This document shows, piece after piece, positions 1 through 4,988 of a stretch of DNA of 5,497 bases; within the stretch, counting starts at the first letter, position 1; the number at the start of each line of letters is the position of its first letter. The stretch is taken from assembly GCA_913040875.1 (NCBI GenBank), contig CAJWHX010000259.1:1-5497 (forward strand). The letters run 5' to 3'. Below the pieces are notes generated by a model, which saw only the letters and a list, made by a program, of their open reading frames with translations, searched no databases and was not told the DNA's origin. Position numbers and translations under genes: made by a program. The DNA is from an uncultured Pseudomonadota bacterium (GTDB lineage: Bacteria; Myxococcota; UBA796).

Positions 1-711
1 CGATATTCCAAAGCACCCCCCGTATTGAAAGGAACCAAACCGGTTGTACTGGGTCAGCTTACACAAACCCAGTGGAGAGCAGCAGATGACCCATTGATCG
101 AGGACGGTGAGCCAACCGATTCTGTGTATCAGGCTCTTCACAAAAGACTTGCTCAAAATCTAGAACAAATCGTGACTGCAGCCAACGATGCTGGTGTCAA
201 AGTGTACATCATCGCAACAGTACCACATTTAAACTATCCACCCTTTTATGATGCCAACTCGCCAAATTTGGTTGAACAGAACATCCAACAATACACACAG
301 GGAATCGGACAGGCAAAGCAATTTGAGCGACAACGAAAATGGGCTGAGATGGAACAGGTATTGAACAAAGTACTACAAATTGAATCCCACCATGCAACAG
401 GACACTATTTGCTCGGTACCGCATTACAAAACCAAAAGAAGTATACAGAAGCGCTCACCGCCAGGAAAAAATCCCTCCTGCTGGATATCTCACGGAAACG
501 AACCCTTTCCAGTTATGCAAACATCGTTTCAAGCGTCTGTACACAGACAGACTGCACAACCAAGAATCTAAACCCTTGGTTCGACGAACAAGTTGCTCTT
601 GAAGGAATGGATGTGTACCGAAGGCTCTACGGAGACCACGAGCATTTAAACCCCGATGGCATCGACATCATTTCAAATAATTTCGTTGAACTAATCCTGA
701 ACGATTTGTAA
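1..711 (+). CDS. SGNH/GDSL-type hydrolase-like protein with TPR-like insert, 5' truncated
   Basis: The frame is open from base 1, so the gene begins upstream; 236 residues are visible, ending in TAA. The TTG at 25 is not convincing as a start because there is no ribosome site and the frame is open before it. Visible parts (numbered from base 1) are a hydrophobic strand VYIIATVPHLNYPPF at about 68-82, typical of the central SGNH strand that ends in a Pro-rich loop; then a TPR-like helical pair at about 94-163 (WAEMEQVLNKVLQIE and the HYLLGTALQNQKKYTEAL helix). The C-terminal block GDHEHLNPDG at about 211-220 fits the catalytic Asp-x-x-His (D212, H215) that closes the SGNH site. The nucleophile Ser block would lie upstream of the window. 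In the family these are esterase/acylhydrolase-like proteins, often exported; the substrate cannot be read here. Family call by motif only, so moderate certainty. It may be read through weakly into the downstream gap. Confidence 0.7.
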   Translation, partial: RYSKAPPVLKGTKPVVLGQLTQTQWRAADDPLIEDGEPTDSVYQALHKRLAQNLEQIVTAANDAGVKVYIIATVPHLNYPPFYDANSPNLVEQNIQQYTQGIGQAKQFERQRKWAEMEQVLNKVLQIESHHATGHYLLGTALQNQKKYTEALTARKKSLLLDISRKRTLSSYANIVSSVCTQTDCTTKNLNPWFDEQVALEGMDVYRRLYGDHEHLNPDGIDIISNNFVELILNDL

Positions 712-725
712 ATCCGTACAGAGTT

Positions 726-746
726 TTGTTTCAATTCTGAAAACAA
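726..746 (+). terminator. Weak AT-rich hairpin after the SGNH gene
   Basis: TTGTTTCA (726-733) can pair with TGAAAACAA (738-746) around a four-base loop, with one bulged A. An AT-rich stretch with the palindrome AATTATAATT and then ATTTTC follows. It sits 14 bases after the stop codon. The stem is low in G+C and there is no solid T run, so it is only a possible weak terminator. Confidence 0.25.
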
Positions 747-770
747 TTATAATTATTTTCTTAACTACTC

Positions 771-798
771 TTGAAAAGAACCGATCTAGGTGTATATT
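771..798 (+). promoter_or_regulatory. Sigma70-like promoter for the small gene at 830
   Basis: TTGAAA (771-776) and TATATT (793-798) are each one base from the -35 and -10 consensus and are 16 bases apart. Transcription would start near 805, about 25 bases before the ATG at 830. The surrounding sequence is clearly more AT-rich than the genes. This suggests that the small gene has its own transcript instead of depending on the SGNH gene upstream. Confidence 0.5.
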
Positions 799-829
799 TA
801 AGTGGTAAGTCAAAAAATAAGGCGGCTCA

Positions 830-1147
830 ATGTACTCAATTTGCTCTTTGGATAAAAATGATGTCCTGAACAGTATCGTTGCGATGAAACAAAGGGGATA
901 CCGCGGTCCGATAGTTCAAACCAGCAGGACCGATTATGAACGTCTTAAGTATCAAAGAAACGGTGTTAGAGACTTTGCGGACAGCCTTTTAGAACGCTCT
1001 CTCATGTTAATTGATTTGTCCACCAATACGTTACACGTACAATCCTGCAGCCAAATCAGTTCTAGAGTCCACGATATCGATGTGGTTTCCTGTTACATCA
1101 TTGACCCGAACACAACAGGCTTGAAGTTGTGTTCTTGCTGCAGCTGA
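830..1147 (+). CDS. Small protein of unknown function, possible Rossmann/RCK-like half domain
   Basis: This is a 105-residue protein I do not recognise with certainty. The ATG start is preceded by AAGGCGG (819-825), one base from AAGGAGG, with a short four-base spacer. A promoter-like element lies upstream and an in-frame TAA at 818-820 fixes the N-terminal limit. Residues 15-60 show a helix-strand-helix-strand rhythm: helix to K20, strand GPIVQTSR (27-34), helix ERLKYQRNG (37-45), strand VRDFA (46-50), then LLERSLMLI (53-61). That rhythm resembles the second half of an RCK N-terminal (TrkA-N) domain, where a strand with 'ARA' is followed by 'L..xGad.Vi' and 'le.sl'. It also resembles the beta4-alpha4-beta5 part of a response-regulator receiver. 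The nucleotide-binding GxGxxG or phospho-acceptor Asp half is absent. The tail CSCCS plus C5, C73 and C88 makes it rather Cys-rich. No signal peptide or membrane helix is seen. It could be a free-standing fragment or a spurious reading frame; promoter, ribosome site and 3' hairpin favour a real gene. Confidence 0.5.
   Translation: MYSICSLDKNDVLNSIVAMKQRGYRGPIVQTSRTDYERLKYQRNGVRDFADSLLERSLMLIDLSTNTLHVQSCSQISSRVHDIDVVSCYIIDPNTTGLKLCSCCS
1108..1134 (+). terminator. Perfect 9-bp hairpin at the 3' end of the small gene
   Basis: GAACACAAC (1108-1116) and GTTGTGTTC (1126-1134) are exact inverted repeats around a nine-base loop. They lie in the last 14 codons of the small gene, facing a convergent gene whose stop is at 1158. 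No T run follows on either strand; the plus strand continues with TTGCTGCAGCTG and then a pyrimidine-rich stretch. It is therefore not a classical intrinsic terminator, but it could slow or end transcription between convergent genes, or protect the 3' end of an mRNA. A third copy of the core, GAACAC at 1168-1173, can compete for the same GTGTTC arm. Confidence 0.35.
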
Positions 1148-1157
1148 TTCTCCTCTC

Positions 1158-3245
1158 TTATTGAGTTGAACACTTCTCTATCGCTCGTTGAATACTGGGA
1201 TCGGGCCTTCTTAATCGACCGGCTACATTGATGAGAAGTGGTCGTGCTTCAGCGCAGCGCCCCTTTTCTGCCAGCATCATACCCGCCTTGGCATTTGCGC
1301 GTGGGTCTACGGGCATGTCCTTAGCGGCCTGTTCATAATGCCGAAGAGCCTCGTCTATCTGCCCCAATCTCTCTGCGGCTATTCCAAGCCAGAGTGAAAT
1401 ATCGCTCGCTCTTGACTTGTTTTCTTTGGCTCTTTGAAGATGTTTTATTCCAGATTCATCTTGAGTCAGAAACACATGTGCAAGGCCTTTTAAGTAATTG
1501 AGATTGGGATCGGTGGGTTCTATTTCCAAACCGGCCCCCGCTATCTCGATGACCCCTTCAGTATTTTCTTGATCTGCATAAATCGCTGTGAGATAACGAT
1601 ACGGTCGGACGTCATTGGGATTGAGTTCACGCATGCTATTGGCAAAGGCAATCGCCATATCGTACTTTTTCAACTTGTATGACAAAATCACAGCATTGTT
1701 CAGGGCCAAGGTGTGCTCAGGATCCTGTCGTAAAACCTCTAAGCAACGGGCAAATGCCGCCTCTGTATTTCCTCGTGCACTCTCCAGATACACAATGGTC
1801 AACTGAGGACTCAACAACTGAGGATTCTTTGTAACGATCGATTCGAGTGCAGGTATAGCCTCCTCAATCGGTAGTCGTTCTGCGGTGTGAATCTCTCGCA
1901 ATAAACCGATACTGTCTCTAGGATCCTGTGCTGTTTCAATATCAACGGTCGTTTGTACAAAATCCGTCTGATATCCAAGTGCTTGTAGAGCTGCAGCCTG
2001 CGTCGCGGACAAATCTACCGGTTCGGGAGATTCTATTGGCCCTCGAAAATCCAACAACTGATCTTGTAAGAGAGGCTTGAGTGAGACCGTAGTAGCGGTC
2101 CATGGATCTAGACTCTCTGTTCGAACACCATGCTCAATCCGTTGCGTTGAATCTTGAATCATACTAAGCGGATGCCAGCCATAGTGATACAGGGGGAAAA
2201 AAGTTTCTGCATACGTCGTTTTCCGGACTCGATCCTGCAATAGACTCTCGCCGCTCGACTCAAACTCTACTCCACCTATCTCTGCTATTGTCGGAGCCAA
2301 GTCTATTGACGACACTGGGTCCTCAACAATATCTGCCGCTCTAATATCTCCAATGATGGGCTCTAAATTTAAGGATTCATCAACGCCTTCTGGTCGCTCA
2401 ATGGTTAACCGGACCTCTGGTTGGGGTTTACTCTCACTTCCTTTCGTGCCACCAGGCGGACGAATAATGAGAGGTACTCTCGTCACCCCACGACCAAGAA
2501 GCACACCATGTTCACGTTCGCCATGCTCCCAAAGCCCCTCACCGTGATCCGACGTCACAATGACCCAAGCATCCTCTGCGAGGGCGAATAGATCCCCCAA
2601 CAAATAATCCACCTTGGCGATCTCACCACGATACGGGTCTCCTTCCCAATCTGCAGGAGGTTCCCATGGTGTATGTGGGTCATATAAGTGCACCCACCCA
2701 AATTTTGGAGACTCTTTAGGTTGATTTTTCCACCACTGTTTTGCGACGTTCAATACCTCACCCGCAGGCAATTGCGCTTCACCAAATGCCGCAACTTCTA
2801 GTAAATCTCTCGGATGAAATGGATCATGGTATACATCAAAACCTTGATCCAACCCCCATGAATGACTCAATACGTAGGCTGAAACAAAAGCGCCGGTCGC
2901 GTATCCCGATTTGGATAACGCCTCTGCTATTGTCTGGTATTTCTGGTCTAAGGCAAAACCAGCATTGTCCCGCACACCGTGTTCTCGCGGTAACAGACCG
3001 GTCAAAATACTTGTGTGAGACGGAAGTGTCAGTGGTGTAATCGCATGACTTTCTGTGTACAGACTTCCTTCGTCGGCAAGTCTGTCCAAATTGGGGGTCT
3101 TTGCTAACGTATCCCCATAAGCTCCTAATCTATCTGCACGTAGAGTATCAATGGTAACCAATAAAACATCCGGACGGGTATCCACCACTTCTGATTCTAC
3201 ATCTACAGGGGGTACTGGTTGACACGCAAACCATATCCAAAACAT
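1158..3245 (-). CDS. Sulfatase/alkaline-phosphatase superfamily protein with C-terminal TPR repeats, probable lipoprotein
   Basis: A metal-dependent hydrolase or transferase of the alkaline-phosphatase fold is fused to a TPR array, 695 residues from the ATG chosen here. Numbering below adds 15 residues for the longer start TTG at 3290. The N-terminus is FVMFWIWFAC followed by a Pro-rich linker, a lipoprotein-like signal with an imperfect lipobox, so an outer-envelope site is likely. The enzyme part (about 40-370) keeps the metal motifs: VTIDTLRAD (D48, D53), HLYDPH (H201, D204, H206) and SDHGE (D248, H249). The sulfatase signature CxPxR is TLPSH here (T88 to H92): Thr replaces the Cys/Ser converted to formylglycine and His replaces Arg. 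Thr nucleophiles are known in phosphoryl-transferring relatives, so a phospho-substrate is possible and true sulfatase activity is doubtful. About 480-698 holds five to six TPR-like helix pairs, for example DEALRHYEQAAKDMPVDP. ATG at 3245 was chosen because AGGAGA lies six bases upstream; the TTG start has no ribosome site but adds an Arg-rich signal n-region. It is monocistronic and minus-strand, divergent from the lyase operon. Confidence 0.88.
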   Translation of the reverse strand: MFWIWFACQPVPPVDVESEVVDTRPDVLLVTIDTLRADRLGAYGDTLAKTPNLDRLADEGSLYTESHAITPLTLPSHTSILTGLLPREHGVRDNAGFALDQKYQTIAEALSKSGYATGAFVSAYVLSHSWGLDQGFDVYHDPFHPRDLLEVAAFGEAQLPAGEVLNVAKQWWKNQPKESPKFGWVHLYDPHTPWEPPADWEGDPYRGEIAKVDYLLGDLFALAEDAWVIVTSDHGEGLWEHGEREHGVLLGRGVTRVPLIIRPPGGTKGSESKPQPEVRLTIERPEGVDESLNLEPIIGDIRAADIVEDPVSSIDLAPTIAEIGGVEFESSGESLLQDRVRKTTYAETFFPLYHYGWHPLSMIQDSTQRIEHGVRTESLDPWTATTVSLKPLLQDQLLDFRGPIESPEPVDLSATQAAALQALGYQTDFVQTTVDIETAQDPRDSIGLLREIHTAERLPIEEAIPALESIVTKNPQLLSPQLTIVYLESARGNTEAAFARCLEVLRQDPEHTLALNNAVILSYKLKKYDMAIAFANSMRELNPNDVRPYRYLTAIYADQENTEGVIEIAGAGLEIEPTDPNLNYLKGLAHVFLTQDESGIKHLQRAKENKSRASDISLWLGIAAERLGQIDEALRHYEQAAKDMPVDPRANAKAGMMLAEKGRCAEARPLLINVAGRLRRPDPSIQRAIEKCSTQ

Positions 3246-3251
3246 GACAAA

Positions 3252-3257
3252 TCTCCT
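3252..3257 (-). promoter_or_regulatory. Ribosome binding site AGGAGA supporting the ATG start at 3245
   Basis: On the minus strand AGGAGA lies six bases before the ATG at 3245-3243, which is ideal spacing. The same six bases are the codons of Arg-Arg if translation begins at the upstream TTG (3290). That start would give a typical positively charged signal-peptide beginning. The DNA evidence therefore favours ATG, while the protein-level evidence favours the longer form. Confidence 0.55.
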
Positions 3258-3319
3258 GAGAAAACGATGGAATCTACTCGAAGTGTACAATACAACGACG
3301 AAACACTTTTAAAGGATCG

Positions 3320-3348
3320 TAATTGGTCGAATCATTAAATAGCAATTA
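3320..3348. promoter_or_regulatory. Divergent intergenic region with an inverted repeat, possible operator
   Basis: The 150-bp gap 3246-3395 must hold promoters for two divergent genes. TAATTG (3320-3325) and CAATTA (3343-3348) form an exact six-base dyad with a 17-base spacing, a geometry seen for dimeric regulators. For the minus-strand gene, TTGACT (complement of 3362-3367) is a good -35, but the matching -10 at 17 bases (TGCTAT, complement of 3339-3344) is poor and falls inside the dyad. On the plus strand I find no convincing -35/-10 pair for the lyase operon. The dyad does not look like a recognised Hut repressor site. Low confidence throughout. Confidence 0.25.
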
Positions 3349-3366
3349 GAAAAGGTTAGGTAGTCA

Positions 3367-3420
3367 ATGATGGAGGTCTCATTCAACATCCCACAGTGGT
3401 CATCAATGGAAACAATCTAA
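3367..3420 (+). other. 17-codon open frame overlapping the start of the lyase gene
   Basis: Two adjacent ATG codons (3367 and 3370) open a frame reading MMEVSFNIPQWSSMETI and ending in TAA at 3418-3420. It covers the GTG start of the lyase gene in another frame. Only a weak AGG (3358-3360) precedes it. The frame contains no run of histidine or aromatic codons, so it is not an obvious attenuator leader. It may be chance, or it may couple translation into the lyase gene, whose own start lacks a well-placed ribosome site. Confidence 0.2.
3372..3377 (+). promoter_or_regulatory. Strong Shine-Dalgarno GGAGGT set too far from the lyase start
   Basis: GGAGGT is the best ribosome-site match before the lyase gene. 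It ends 18 bases before the GTG at 3396, far more than the usual five to ten. In the lyase frame there is no ATG, GTG or TTG between it and 3396; the only alternatives are non-standard codons such as ATT at 3381. An in-frame TAG at 3357-3359 bounds the frame upstream. The spacing suggests an unusual start, a leader mechanism or a small indel in this region. Confidence 0.4.
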
Positions 3421-4988
3421 CCTTGGCTCAGATTGAAATGATAGCCCATAGGCGATGCACCGTCAAAATGTGTGATCAGGCTCGACAGAAAATGCTTGAA
3501 TCCTATCGATGGGTTCAACAAGTCTCTACCACAAACAAACCCGTCTATGGAGTCAATACGGGATTTGGTTCCCTAGCTAGGGTGTCTATCCCCCCATCGA
3601 AAAGTTCCCTACTCTCCACAAACCTGATCCGTTCACATGCCGCTGGTGTAGGTCCTATTGCAGATGAAGCAACGACAAGGGTCATGGTTTTACTTCGAGC
3701 CAATGCACTTGCAAAAGGAGTCAGTGGGTGCCGGCCACTGTTGGTTGACAACCTTCTACAATTGTTGAACACCAATATTCTACCGAAGATTCCCATGCAG
3801 GGTTCTTGTGGCTCCAGTGGGGATTTGGCTCCACTGGCTCACTTGGGATTAATGCTGATTGGAGACCCACTCGGGGAAGCGACGGTCAATGGTCAAACTG
3901 TGGATGCTCCAACTGGATTGAAACAGGCTGGATTAGAGCCACTTGTACTCGAAGCAAAAGATGGATTGGCCATCACAAATGGGGCTCAACTATCCACAGC
4001 CATTGCAACACTCAACATCCTCGAGGCCAAACAATTGATGCTGGCAGGTGAGCTGGCCGCAGCCATGAGTATGGAAGCTCTTTTGGGTATTTCCAGAGCA
4101 TTTCATCCAGACGTTCACAAAATGCGACCCTACATCGGTGCAAGACAATGCGCCTTCAATATTCGTCGTCTGATCAAAGGCAGTACATTAATAGACTCCG
4201 TACCAGAAAAGTTACAGGATGCCTATTCCATTCGATGCACCCCACAGATATTAGGGGCTGTACGAGATATGCTGAGGTTTGTGGAACAACAACTCTCCGT
4301 TGAATGGAATGCTGCAACCGACAATCCCCTCATCTTACTTGATGTTGACGATGTGTCACAACATGATGCTGAGAATAAAGCCTTCTCAGCCGGTATGTTT
4401 CATGGTGAACCTGTCGGAATGGCAATGGACAGCTTTAAAATTGCGATATCCGAACTGGCGAGTTTATCTGAACGACGTCAATATAGACTCACAACGGGAA
4501 GCCTATCACAGCTATTGCCACCAGGTCTGGTCGGGAAAGATCGACCGGCTGTTGGAATGATCGTTCCACAAACGACGGCATCAGCTCTCGTCAGCGAAAA
4601 CAAATGTCTGGCATGGCCAGCATCTGTAGACTCCATTCCCACATGCGAAGACCAAGAAGACCACATTGCAATGAGCACTGTAGCATCTCGTAGAGCCAGA
4701 GATGTTCTGAGAAACACGACCAAAGTTATCGCCATCGAACTCCTCAGTTCAGCTCAAGCATTGTCATTTCGACTTGATGAAGGTGTGGGTGTATCTCTTG
4801 GGCAAGGTGTCTCGCAAGGGCTCAAAAACGTCACGCATATCCTGCAAAAGCAATCACATCCGTATACGACCATCGGGGAACAAATAGAGCTTTTGGCGAC
4901 AGCCATTCAGAATGGATCCATATTAGACTCTCTACCGGATCTCCTTCAAACGTCTGATATAGACGTTGTTCTGGAGACCGCGCTATGA
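3396..4988 (+). CDS. hutH: Histidine ammonia-lyase-like MIO enzyme with Ser-Ser-Gly cofactor triad
   Basis: This 530-residue protein of the aromatic amino acid lyase family most resembles histidine ammonia-lyase, which converts L-histidine to trans-urocanate and ammonia in the cytoplasm, the first step of the Hut pathway. Residues corresponding to the Pseudomonas enzyme are visible: catalytic Y51 in YGVNTGFG (51-58), H81 in SHAAGVG, N195 in ITNGAQ, Q274/Y277/R280 in LQDAYSIRC, F335 in FHGEPV and E421 in QEDHIAM. The last two segments are histidase-like; tyrosine and phenylalanine lyases usually have NQD there. The MIO tripeptide, normally Ala-Ser-Gly, is Ser-Ser-Gly (140-142, in GSCGSSGDLAPLAHL); the cyclising Ser141 is kept. 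The usual NSGF loop before the QxTA helix is replaced by RPAVGMIVPQ (383-392). Family length is about 500-515, so it is full length. GTG is the best start because it yields the common VIxGNNLT opening. It is the first gene of an operon with a homologue overlapping by ATGA. Histidase activity is likely but other aromatic substrates are not excluded. Confidence 0.93.
   Translation: MVINGNNLTLAQIEMIAHRRCTVKMCDQARQKMLESYRWVQQVSTTNKPVYGVNTGFGSLARVSIPPSKSSLLSTNLIRSHAAGVGPIADEATTRVMVLLRANALAKGVSGCRPLLVDNLLQLLNTNILPKIPMQGSCGSSGDLAPLAHLGLMLIGDPLGEATVNGQTVDAPTGLKQAGLEPLVLEAKDGLAITNGAQLSTAIATLNILEAKQLMLAGELAAAMSMEALLGISRAFHPDVHKMRPYIGARQCAFNIRRLIKGSTLIDSVPEKLQDAYSIRCTPQILGAVRDMLRFVEQQLSVEWNAATDNPLILLDVDDVSQHDAENKAFSAGMFHGEPVGMAMDSFKIAISELASLSERRQYRLTTGSLSQLLPPGLVGKDRPAVGMIVPQTTASALVSENKCLAWPASVDSIPTCEDQEDHIAMSTVASRRARDVLRNTTKVIAIELLSSAQALSFRLDEGVGVSLGQGVSQGLKNVTHILQKQSHPYTTIGEQIELLATAIQNGSILDSLPDLLQTSDIDVVLETAL
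4973..4976 (+). promoter_or_regulatory. Ribosome binding site GGAG for the second lyase-like gene, inside the first
   Basis: GGAG lies eight bases before the ATG at 4985, within the last codons of the first lyase gene. Together with the ATGA overlap of stop and start (4985-4988) it fixes the start of the second gene. It also indicates that the two proteins are made by coupled translation, probably in related amounts. Confidence 0.7.

Noticed and set aside
209..571. Open frames overlapping the SGNH gene (209-424 minus and 380-571 plus)
   Set aside because: They are shadows of the SGNH reading frame, with no plausible protein composition or start site.
1137..1144. Palindrome GCTGCAGC near the end of the small gene as a regulatory site
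   Set aside because: An eight-base palindrome is expected by chance at this length and it has no partner copy or fitting position relative to a promoter.
1615..3040. Open frames on the plus strand opposite the sulfatase-like gene (1615-1806, 2353-2547, 2741-3040)
   Set aside because: They lie antisense to a protein with conserved motifs throughout, and their translations show no domain features.
3418..4988. Tyrosine or phenylalanine ammonia-lyase (pigment or aryl-polyene type) for the first lyase
   Set aside because: The FHGEPV and QEDHIAM segments with Glu421 are histidase-like; tyrosine and phenylalanine lyases normally carry NQD there. Not fully excluded, because other core loops are divergent.
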